Made by a program: the position numbers and the translations under genes. Below are positions 31,949-41,669 of a stretch of DNA of 64,000 nucleotides, one piece after another; the first letter of the stretch is position 1, and the number at the start of each line of letters is the position of its first letter. Below the pieces are notes generated by a model. It was given only the letters and a program-made list of their open reading frames with translations. It ran no database searches and was not told where the DNA came from. The stretch covers positions 1-64,000 of the forward strand of contig JAIVFJ010000299.1 in NCBI GenBank assembly GCA_025765615.1. The letters run 5' to 3'. The stretch is from Zopfochytrium polystomum. Taxonomy: Eukaryota > Chytridiomycota > Chytridiomycetes > Chytridiales > Chytridiaceae.

Positions 31949-34900
31949 TCAGACGACCACCGTCCGAGCCACCTCGATCAGCCAGTCCCACGTCTCCTTC
32001 CCCGCCTTCCCCACCGCAAACTTTTTCGCCTTCTCCGCCATCAGCTCCCACTCGTCCTGCAGCTGCGCAAGCCGCTTCTCCAGGCCGACAACGGCCAGCG
32101 CGCACGCAAACGCCATCGCCAGGACCACGTCCCCAACTCCAGACGCCGTGCTGTTCGTGCTGCGGGCGTCGGCAAGTGCCTTTGACAGACGCGACTCCTG
32201 TTCACCAAGCCACCCGGCAATTGAGGCGAGCCCCGGCCCAAACGAGCCGTCAAACTGTTGCAGGCCCACAAGGGCGTCGAGCCGCGCGTCGTCCGTAAGG
32301 GCTATTTCTTTCTTGGGCGGTAGGTTGAGGGACTCCAACCGCCACGCAACCGTAGTTGGGAGTGGCCGACCGCCTCCTCCTGGTGCACTGGTCTTGTCGC
32401 CCTTTTCTTTCTTTCTTTCAAAGCTGCCGCCGACATTTTCCGTCGTCGATTCGAGATGGCTTTCGTCCTCGTCTGCCAAGGACAGGCCTGCCAAAGGTGA
32501 TGGGAACGGCTTGGCAGAGGGGGGAGCACAAGCCATTGCGGCAGCAGGAGGCGTAGGCCTTGCCGACAAATAAACAACAGGCATCGCGGCCTTCATCGGA
32601 GCCGGAGGAGGCGGGGCCGCGTTGAGACTTGACCGCATCATAGCAAACCCAGAGAACATGCCGCCGAGTCCAGCTTTTTTGCTTCTTTGTGCCTTTGGTT
32701 CAGGGACTCTAGTGTCCATGTACCTCAAGGAATGAGCACTGTCCATCAAGACCTCCTGCACAATTGTCTCTTCTTCCAGGGGAGCAGGGGGAACAATAAC
32801 AGATTCCCACTCCTCGTCGTCATCGTTTTCAGACCCTTGAGGAGTGTACTGCGGGGGAACGTCTTCGCTTTTTCCCTCTGGCGCGGTCGAGGGCTGTCGC
32901 TGCTTGCTTTTTCGGTCCTCGACGGCGACAAAGGAAGTGTGCTTGGAGGCAAGGCCGTATTTTACGCCGATGCGAACAATCTCACCCTTTCGAACAGATT
33001 CAGGGGCTGGAATATCCGAGTCGATGAAAGAAACCTTTTCTTCAAGGTCCTGTATCAATTTGCGAGCAGCAAGGGTGTGCAGCGCTTCGCCGGGTTCAGC
33101 CAGCTCTGACACCGGAACTTCTAGTTCCAGCGGCCCATCCGCGGAGGTTCCTTTAATTTTTACGCAAGTGGGCGCCGGGATGGAGGCGTCCAAAATTGCG
33201 AAAGAGGTGAAACGGGCACCAGGCCATAGTGTGGGGACTACGAATGGAGCTGGTTGGATCCACCGCTTGGGAGCGGGCTTCTCAACAGACTTTGGCTTAT
33301 CCGTAGTTCCGAACAAGCTAATTGTCGGCTTGACCGCTTCTGTCGCGTTGTTTTCAGAGTCTGATGAAGGAGGGGTCCACTTGCTGCCCGTCCAGTCAAT
33401 GCGGTAGTCTTCCACAGGCGGCATCAGGGCCGCCTTCAGCATTTTGATGACTTTCGGCTGAAGTTTTTCTCCACTGTTAACAACGAACTGGGCGAATCCT
33501 CCACCGTGGCGAGCCATTCCCTCGACAAGATTGTGAGAAACGTCTTGACCGATTCCAAGCGTAAAAATGCGGACAAACGCAGATGAACCGCTTTTTAGCT
33601 TGATTGCGGACGCCTTCTTGACCTGGTCGTCAACCGCTGCAAAGAGGGAGTCGACATTCCAGATCTCTCCGTCCGTGAGGACGAAGATTTGAGTTGGCAT
33701 GTCCTTACGGCGCTTTTCAAAAATAGCTTCGAAGGCGGCTTGAAGCTCCGTTCCACCCATGTCAGCCTTGAGCTCAGAAACATACTTTTCCGCAGTTTTC
33801 AGTGTACTTTCCGTGTACTCGACAGATGTTGGAAAGAGGGGAGTGAAGGAGCTGCCGAATCCAATAATGTTGAAGTAGAGACCGACATCATTTGGCATCG
33901 AGCGAAGCAGCAGGTGCAAGGCCTTTGAAGCCGACTCGATTTTGCTGCCCGACATTGATCCCGAGCGATCAACGAGGACAACAATCTCTGTACGAATCTG
34001 TCGGGAGCGAAGCAGATTTAGAAAAGCTTGTCAGGAAATGTGCTCGACTCTTACCTCGTTCAGAGCAAAGCGTGGAACCATGGTGAGACCCAACGCGTAC
34101 GTTCCATCCACCGGATGCCGTTCCAGGACGCAGCGAGGCTGGTCAAGGTTCTTGGATTTCACGACGAGCACCATTTCGCGGTCCAAGTAACTGTTAGCTT
34201 CTGTGTCGAGGTTCACCAATGCCCGACACGGATTGAAGGGCTCCTCGGCGCCACCGGCGGCTGCAGGTGCAGAAGAGGTTCCCAGGTTCATCGTGACCGA
34301 GGTGTGCGACGGGCTTTGGATAGATTGAATTGGTTGCGACATTTCCACCTTGATGGTTACGTTAGGCGCGTTTCCGAGTGATGACGAAGAGCCACTTGTG
34401 GACGCGACTGACGTGACGACGTTTTTAGCGGCAGCTGTATTCGCAGTTGGCGCGTCTCCGTAGCGATCCTGGAGGTTTTTGGAGAGCAATGAGAAGCGCA
34501 CCTCATCCGACTCGTTGTTGTGCATCAGTTCTTGAATGTACGTGATGCGGGTTGTGACTTTGTTTCCGCGCAAGTTGCCAACAGAGACCTGAAACACTGC
34601 ACAGGAATGGCGTTAGATCAAGGCATCGAGAATGAACAAGTCTGCGCGCTTCGGGAGCATCACGGGAAAACATGTGACGCCACGTCTCGCGACTCACCAT
34701 CAGCCTTGTGCTGCTCCAGCAAACCCGCAGACTCGCCGGCGCTGACTGCTGCATCGTAGACCTGTCTGGCCTCTGCCTTTTCCTTGGCGATACCTCGGAC
34801 GACGGTGCCGTCGTCTGAGATGCACTCGAAGCCGCACACGGCCGCGTTCTCGGGGAGGGGGAACATGTAGACTGCCTCAGACTTCTTGGCGTGGGCTTTG

Positions 34901-35106
34901 TTGCTCTCGCCGGCGGATGCTCCCTCCGCCGCCGTTGACGGCGAGCTGCGGACAAAGGTCTGCGAGATGACGACGCGGGCGCCAGCGTCGACAAGGGTGG
35001 CGGTTGCGGCGAGAGACACGGCGGCGAACGAGACATCGGGGGGGTTTGGGATGGCCGGACGGCGGCGGATGATGAGGGCTCCCCAGCAGGACGGCGTGGT
35101 CGTCAT
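31949..35106 (-). CDS. VIT and von Willebrand factor A domain protein
   Basis: Three exons (35106-34698, 34596-34055, 33997-31949) join in frame to exactly 1000 codons, 999 residues. The N-terminal VIT domain runs to about residue 160 (AVYMFPLPENAAVCGFE, then VFQVSVGNLRGNKVTTRI). A VWA domain begins near residue 318 with the metal-site motif VLVDRSGSMSGSK and the later FVLTDGE. A C-terminal module ends ALVGLQQFDGSFGPG, as in VIT-VWA proteins related to inter-alpha-trypsin inhibitor heavy chains and vault PARP. No signal peptide is visible, which suggests an intracellular protein. The family is widespread in fungi but its function is poorly defined. The upstream region carries GT and GA microsatellites. 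Confidence 0.92.
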
Positions 35107-35120
35107 GGTGATGATTGAGC

Positions 35121-35123
<3 letters not shown>

Positions 35124-35158
<35 letters not shown>

Positions 35159-35272
35159 AAGGTGAAACCAATTGTTGTTTGAGGAGGCACTGCAATGACG
35201 GTAGGGGATCTGCGCGCTTTTAAAGCCACATAAACAGGATAAGCCAAGAGACAGAGGCTGAGACAGTGATAG

Positions 35273-35322
<50 letters not shown>
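35124..35322. repeat. (GT)n and (GA)n microsatellites upstream of VIT-VWA gene
   Basis: A GT array at about 35124-35154 sits only 20 bases upstream of the VIT-VWA start codon, and a GA array lies at about 35275-35322. The rest of the spacer to 35592 holds an A/T-rich stretch near 35448-35485 and no gene. Confidence 0.9.
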
Positions 35323-35327
<5 letters not shown>

Positions 35328-35510
35328 TCCACTGGTATTGTGGGACGTGTAACAAGCCAACTTTGCCGCCTCGGATCCGTTCGTTTCGAGGCAGACCGCG
35401 AGACAGACAGGCCCTTGTCTCACTCCCGTTCTGAAACATGATTCCACCAAAAAAAATAAAATAAATTAATAAAAATAAACAAAAACAAGAGCTGATTGGT
35501 GCAGGGGTTT

Positions 35511-35522
35511 TTAACCCTAACC
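35511..35522 (+). promoter_or_regulatory. Telobox-like TAACCCTAACCC motif
   Basis: Two tandem copies of the telomeric-type hexamer (TAACCC) lie about 70 bases upstream of the start codon of the small membrane protein. In other fungi such motifs bind Tbf1/Teb1-type factors at promoters. A role here is inference only. Confidence 0.3.
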
Positions 35523-35592
35523 CTCGAGCACCCTTGAGCCACGAAGGGCATATCCGAACCACAACTGAACCCGATCCCAAAATCCAAGAAAG

Positions 35593-36368
35593 ATGTGGTA
35601 TTCGAGTCGGCCGTCGCCCTCCGCGTCGCCCGCGCCCACCTCCGACCTCACATCGTCACAATCACCGCCACCACCAACACCACCGCCGCCGCCGCCCGCA
35701 TCCTCCGCCTCCCCATCCGAAGCCCCCGCCGCATCCCCAACGTCCACCGCCACAACCACCACCACCACCACCACCGCATCAGCTGCAGCAGCATCCGGCA
35801 GCAGATCGTCCGCACCCGCCTCCGGATCCAGCGGCGGCGCCAGCGGCCCCGGCAGCAGCCCGCGCGACCTCGGCCACCCGCCAGAGTACTTTGACGACCT
35901 GCTGGCCCAGGCCGAGGCCGACGCCTACCGCACGGGCCTGCGCTGGGGCATCGCGTCCACCGCCGTCGCCGCCGCGGGCTCCGCCGTCGCCGTCAAGGTC
36001 GGTCCGCGCATCCAGGGAGCCCGGTTCGGGCTGTACCATTCGCTCCTGGTCACCGCGCGTGAGTGTGTTTTGTTTTTGTTTTTGTTTTGTCTGGAATGGG
36101 GCAAGTGAGGGACCGTGCAGTGCAAACAGCGCGCCGCTTATTTCATATTGACGGTTACTTTATACTTTGTGTTTGTTTCCAAGTGGTCGGCCTCGTTACC
36201 TCGCAGACAGCAATCCACTTTTCGTACATCCTCGACCACCAGCTGATCAAGGAGCAGCAGCGCAGGGAGGCCTTTTGGCGCGCAGAGGTGCGCCGCAAGG
36301 CCGACATTCGCAGAATGATGGAGGAGCAAGAACAGGAGCGTCGCACCAACAACAACAACGCGTCTTAG
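35593..36368 (+). CDS. Hypothetical small membrane protein
   Basis: Exons 35593-36058 and 36184-36368 give 216 residues. The first 95 residues are Ser/Pro/Thr/Ala-rich and disordered. After YFDDLLAQAEADAYRTGLRW come two hydrophobic segments (GIASTAVAAAGSAVAV and SLLVTALVGLVTSQTAI) and a strongly charged C-terminal helix (IKEQQRREAFWRAEVRRK). The size and the two-helix layout are reminiscent of small organellar membrane proteins, but I do not recognise the family. The splice restores phase (C followed by TG), which supports it as a real gene. Confidence 0.7.
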
Positions 36369-36691
36369 ACTTTTGTGTCTGTCGTGTCCCTGTTCTGTTC
36401 TGTTCTGTTCTCGCACGCGCAACAACACGCAACTTTTACCCACATTCGGTAAAAATACAATTCGCCATCAATTGCGTGCTGCACTCCGCAATGAGTGGGG
36501 GTGGTATCATTATCCTGTGTTATGTTTGGCGACAAAACAACGCCTGCAACAACCTGCGGCGGCGATAAGAAAGTAAAAGAAAAAAAAAAAAAGAAAGAAA
36601 TTGAAAATGAATAAACGAATGTCAACGGTCATAAGGGTAAAGTAATGAACGCAAGCGTCAACACAAAATGCAACAAGCACGGCAGCGACCT
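36369..36691. other. Convergent 3' spacer
   Basis: This spacer lies between two converging genes. Apart from an A-rich run near 36575-36595, nothing notable was seen. Confidence 0.6.
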
Positions 36692-37997
36692 CTACGAGAG
36701 TGGGACCCTCCCGGCAAACGCGGCGACTGCCTTCTCGAGCATCGCGTCGATGGCCCGCACCTCTTCCGCGCTAGGCCCGCTCTCTCCCACGTCTCCTCGA
36801 GGAACATACCGCCGAACCTCCGGCGCGGCCTCCCGATCGTCCACCCATGGACCGGCAGCCCAGCCACGAGTGGTGGTCAGAAACTCGCGAGCAAAGGCGG
36901 CGCCGTAGTGCCGTAAGCATCCCGTCAACACGCAGTCCACATATGTTTGAGGGATGGGGCAGGTCGTGGTAGGAACGTGACCGTGCTCGTGTACCGCGTG
37001 AGCGAACGCGTCGATCGCGGGCGTGGCCGGAGGAGTAAGGGAATACGGAGCGGGCTCGCAAGTCTCAACGGAGAGAGTGGAGGAGGAAGAGATGGAGGTG
37101 ACGGTGCAAGTGGTGCTCGTGCTTGAAGGGCTCAGTTGCCACGGGTAGGATGGAGAGTTTGGTGACGAGCCCGCGATTGCTTCAATGGCGGGAATGGACT
37201 TGTTCTGGTAGACCCACACGACTGCGTTTGGCGGCATCTCCCAGTTTCGCCGCCGAGCGCGCTTTCCCACGGCGACATGCGAGCTATCTTCTTCAAATAG
37301 TTGTATGTCCTGCGGGTCAAGAGCAACGCGGTCGTAGCATTCCTCCCGCGCGTCGAGCGAGGGAAGATCCACTGAAGGGTTTTTCCAGCCGCAGCACCAC
37401 TCCTGTCGTCAGGGCGCCCGCAGACCGCGGAACGGGAGTCACTCCCACAGCGGTGTATGTATCGCGGCAGTTGTAGCTCCACGACCGCAGAAGGCCATGA
37501 ACTACAACGGCGGGGGCCGGCGAGTGCGATTTGGAAAGGGAACGGAGACGGCTTTCCGGGTTGATGAGAGAGCCGTAGCCAAATATAAAGTGAATAGTCG
37601 GATTGCGCGGGTGAGTGTTGAAGGGGGACGGAGAAGAGGAGGCGAGCTTAGTAGCAGGCAGAGGCTTTGCGCGTTTTGCGTCGTGTTCCTTGCCGTCGTC
37701 TATAAGAAGAGGGTGGCGTCTCCGGGCAGGTTTGAGGGTGGCGGTGAGGGATTCTGCTGCAAACGGTGGCATTTGGGACAACGAAGCCACCCTTGCAGTT
37801 TTCGCCGTCTCTGCTGCGGTTTCCGCCAGCGTTACAGCTGTTGCCGCTCCTTTTCCAGTCGACGCCAACGACGTCGACTCTGGCGCTGGTTCCTTCACGT
37901 TGGCTGCTGCCTGCTGCAGTTGAAGGGCCTTTGCGGTTTTGGAGGACACCACGAGTTCGTTGACGGCGAGTGAGCGATACGCCAGCACCACAGGCAT
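36692..37997 (-). CDS. Gamma-glutamylcyclotransferase-like protein
   Basis: This is an AIG2/GGCT-fold enzyme, likely acting on gamma-glutamyl compounds such as glutathione products. It is a single exon of 434 residues after skipping one base. About 130 disordered residues precede the fold. The substrate loop FGYGSLINPESR is followed by GLLRSWSYNC, TPVPRSAGALTTGVVLRLE, DAREECYDRV (with the expected acidic residue) and, at the C-terminus, PQTYVDCVLTGCLRHYG and FAREFLTTTRGW, features of the longer GGCT-like subgroup. The frame changes at the A5-C3 stretch around 37380-37390, between RLE and VDLPSLDAREE; removing one base gives exactly 435 codons. It converges with the small membrane protein gene. 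The exact substrate cannot be told. Confidence 0.85.
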
Positions 37998-38677
37998 TTG
38001 AATGAATTTATGGGGCTGCTGCTGTGGGGTGTTGGGAAGGCTTCAGCCACTGGCTGCTGCTGCTGCTGCGGCTGCGGCGGCTACGGCTGCTACTGCTACT
38101 GCTGGTGCGTCTTCAAGGGTAAGGAGTGGGTGTGTTGTGTCCACGTCTGACTGACTGGCGGTGAGAAACTTCACGGTTGCTGTTGTGGGCTGTGGCGGTG
38201 GGGGCGCCTGGCGTTTTTATCTCTTCGGCAACGTGTGCTAGTCAGTCTGTCTGGCTGTCTGTCGGTCTGTCTTTCTGTCTGTCTGTCTTGGCCACTTTGG
38301 TTCCTGTCCATCTATTTTCTCTCTCCTTTTTTTGTCGCGCACGTAATTTTTCAGGTGATCTTGGTCAAGTGGAATGGTGGTGGCAAGATGATGCCTTAAT
38401 CGGCCAATCAGGTGCGGGCCGCAGAAGAAAATTTGCAAATGTGGGTACAACAAAAGGTGAGTCAAAGAGAAAACTCTTGTAGGTGCGCGATTTCCAAACA
38501 AGCAGAAAAGAGGAAAAAGTCGCCACCGAGCTCGCTATTAACGACTTTTCCCTCATATTCAACCAATCAAACGGCTGCAAAAAGAACAAAAACGAAAAAC
38601 AGGCAAAACGAGCCACAAGGTGAAAATAAAAAAGGCCACAAAACGCGAAAAAAAGAAAGGAAATAAAAAAGTTATTC
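37998..38677. other. Repeat-containing spacer upstream of GGCT-like gene
   Basis: CTG/GCTGCT repeats lie at about 38015-38105, and GTCT repeats at about 38240-38290. No gene was recognised. Confidence 0.6.
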
Positions 38678-39266
38678 TCAGACAATCCAAGAGAATCGCG
38701 TCACTCGCCGCACACCGAGGCCCTTGAGCAGCGGCGTGCGATCGGAATCCACTTGAAGGCTGGTCGCGCGAGCGATGCACATGGCAGCGTGAGCTTCGCG
38801 CCGCAGTCGCGCCTCCCCCCCCCGCAAAAGCGCGTGCGCAATTGTCGTCCTCTGCCGGGTCGGGCGAGTCTTGCCGCGTGCTCCGCTGATTGGTCTTTTC
38901 GTCCCGCTTGCCCCCCCGCACTGTCGCCTGCCCACCCGCTCGTTTTTTCCTAGAGCCACTGTCGTTACCGCCCAGCCTGTCGGACCGTCCTCTCTTTCGC
39001 CGGAGCCCCTTTCCGACATCCTCTTCGTCTTCGTTGTCGTTTGCATCGAATTCATCCCCAGTATTGTCTGCCATTCCATCGTCGCCAGAATCGTCTTCGT
39101 CGATGGCGTTGTTGTTGTTGCCTTGTGGAGAATCCTCTTCCTCATCCGACTGCAGGTCGGATGAAGCACTCTTCGTCACAGGTTTCTTCTTTCGAGCGAT
39201 CGAATCGGACATAAAATATGACGTGATTTTTTTGTCAACAGGCTCATCGTCGTGCCTGGCTCGCAT
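38678..39266 (-). CDS. Hypothetical acidic/basic nuclear-type protein with PIP-box-like motif
   Basis: A minus-strand gene starts at the ATG at 39266 (MRARHDDEPVDKKITSYFM). The KKITSYF segment near residue 11 resembles a PCNA-interacting peptide (hydrophobic-x-x-aromatic-aromatic) but lacks the leading Gln. A long acidic stretch (EDDSGDDGMADNTGDEFD), basic patches (RRKRGR, SRKKR) and a charged tail follow. The frame must shift by one base at a G9 run (plus-strand C9 at 38815-38823) to continue to RFSWIV and the stop at 38678, giving 195 residues; without the shift the frame runs on into low-quality sequence. I do not recognise the family. It lies just downstream of RNase H2A on the same strand. 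Confidence 0.5.
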
Positions 39267-39356
39267 TGTGTTTTTGTTGTTGTCCAATCAAGGACAGAAA
39301 GAGGGGCAGAGAAATGGCGTCAATTACTGTCTAGAGGCAGAGTCTTTCAATAATAG

Positions 39357-40756
39357 TCACCAGTGGACGGGAATCCCGCGGTCTTGCATCATTTTCGCTG
39401 CTGTGGACCAGCTGAAGCGAATAATCGATGGGTACCCAAAGACTGGGTCTAGGTTTTCCTTCAGCCACTTCGTGTGTTTGGGTCTAATTGTTTGTGTGAT
39501 GATGAGGCGAATTGTGGTGGTGGCCCCTGCAAATGCCCGATCGGAAAGAACGAACACCAACCGCTGGGGTAACCAGATCCAAAAGTACGCGATATCGATT
39601 CACGGAGGAAGTCGTCTTCAGTGAACCTCCACCGTCGAACCACGCAGTCGCGAATCACCTTTACAATCAACAAGACATTAAAGCTAGTCGTGGATTCTAT
39701 ACGGAGGTACACACCTTGGCAAAAATACTGGCAGCGCTGACTATAGGAAACTTGCTGTCGGCCTTCGATGCAACGGTAATCGCAATCCCTGGAAAATGAC
39801 GCTCCAGCAGCTCCTGGTATGGTTTTTCTTTCCCGACAGTATCAACGTACACCTTGGCATCTGTCAGTTCGCCTTCTGATTTTCAACCTGCAAGTTCTGA
39901 CCTCTCGAACGCATACCCCGCGTCGAATTACGTTCCTTATCAAGTCAATGGTTGTATCGTGCGCCTGCTGGTTCAAATTGTATTTTGATCTTCGAAATGA
40001 TGTGGGCTTTGTATCAATGCATGCTTGGAGATAAAGAGATGGCAATGGAAAAGTTATCTTACTTCCGGAGCATTCCTTCTGATATCTCCTTCGGGCTGAT
40101 GGCAGTCACCGACCACCCCATCCACTCGGAGTGATCTTCGTCGGTGAAGCGCGCGAACAGGCTGTCGCGATCAGCCTCCGTCAGCTTCTTCGAGTCTTAC
40201 AGAGGTGTAGATTATGAAAGTTTCAGAGCGTCAAAGCAGGACTCATGACAACTGACTAACCGAGCCTCACCATCCACTCCTGTTTTCCTGATAACATCGA
40301 TCCTTGAAATGGGAGCGAATGCGATGGCGTAGACCATTGGTCCTTACTCGACGACTCAGTACCTGCAGGATGGATATTTCGCTACTCACCCATGACGGGA
40401 CCGCGCCCCGCCTCATCCACGCCAAGCATGATGGGCTCTACTGCAAACAGTTGCGGCAGGGTGGGGGGGTGGCGAGTTTGTGTCGGCTTCCGCCTCCTGT
40501 CTGCCTGGTCGTTCCGTCCAGAGAGCAAAAACTTCCAGGTGGAGTCCGGAGGGCAGCCGCTGCCTTGGGCGATCGGAAGAATCAAGTCGTCAGGGGTCGA
40601 AGCGGCGGGGGCGCCGTCGGAGGAGAATTCGGTGGTGGTGTCGGTTGCTGCGAGATCGCGCGGCAGATCGCCACTATCGCCGTCCGCTCGAGACTGTGTG
40701 GGAGCGGCGGAGGGAGAGGCTGCACGCTGCTGCTGCTGTGTCGTTGTCGTTGTCAT
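39357..40756 (-). CDS. Ribonuclease H2 catalytic subunit A
   Basis: RNase H2A is the catalytic subunit that cleaves RNA in RNA-DNA hybrids and removes ribonucleotides from DNA. Exons are 40756-40390, 40342-40271, 40195-40063, 39989-39917, 39860-39715, 39658-39562 and 39483-39357. The active-site segment [19 protein letters not shown] holds the D-E-x-G-R-G motif. [60 protein letters not shown] and FGSGYPS follow, and the gene ends [16 protein letters not shown]. An N-terminal extension of about 110 residues is Gln/Thr/Ser-rich. At two places (exon 4/5 junction near 39917, and CCCAAAC near 39480) one base is missing for the expected frame; adding both gives exactly 339 codons. It is divergent from the flippase gene. 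Confidence 0.9.
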
Positions 40757-41669
40757 TGTGCGTGCGTGCGGGCTGGCTCTTCTTGCTGGTGAGCCGTGTG
40801 GACGTTCCCACCTCCTTTTGTAATGGTGCGTCCGTCCGTCCGCGTCCGATTTTGTGTTTGGCAGTCTCCAGTCAGTCAGTCAGCAGACGACGTCACGGGC
40901 GATCCCAGCTTGGGCGACAAACCGAGATGGGACCGCCCATCTGTCTGTCTATCTGTCTGTGTGAGCTACTCCAGCCGCATTTGTCTGAGTCTGTCTGTCT
41001 GCCTGTCTCTGTCCCTTGCAGAATCCCACGAGTGGATGCCATAGAGAAGAAGACACACCTTTCTCTCTTCTCCTTTTTCGCCAGAAATCTCCCATCTGAA
41101 TTGTGCAAAAAAAAAAAACAACAGGGGAAGGCGAACGGAGGTGTGTTTGTGTTGAGAGTTCAGAGAGCGAGAGAGAGAGTGAGAGAGAGAGAGAGGCGGG
41201 CTCCAGCGGCGCAAGGTCTCGTTGGTGGGGGCTGGGAGTGGGAGGGGACAGAGACCCCAGCCGGCAGCAGTGGCGGCAGGGCAGGCAGGAGCGAGACAGC
41301 ATCCGCCTCCCCACCGCACCGCCCCGCTCGGATCCGAGGACATACCAACCCACCGCTACCACCACCAGCCTCCGTAGCCACCACTACCCCACCACCCACC
41401 ATCCGGGTACACCCGTCAGCTGTCGATTGGCGGACGAAGGTGCAGCGAGAGGAGGGTCGATCGAGGCCATGTCTGCTCCCCTCTTTCCTTTGAACCTCGT
41501 CCATCTGTTCCGATCCTCCTCGTCCTCAACTCACCTGCCACCTGCGACCGGGTCGCATGCAACCAAAAATAGCACCCCGCAACAGAGTCGATCCGCCTTT
41601 CTAAACACCCGCACTACCCTGCTCCTAACCGATATTTATCCTCACCCATTGTGTTAGGCATTCCGGGCC
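40757..41669. promoter_or_regulatory. Divergent spacer with GA tract between RNase H2A and flippase
   Basis: This spacer of about 0.9 kb should contain both promoters. It has GTCT repeats (about 40935-41010) and a GA tract at about 41162-41196. Plus-strand open frames across it are low-complexity and are rejected. Confidence 0.5.
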
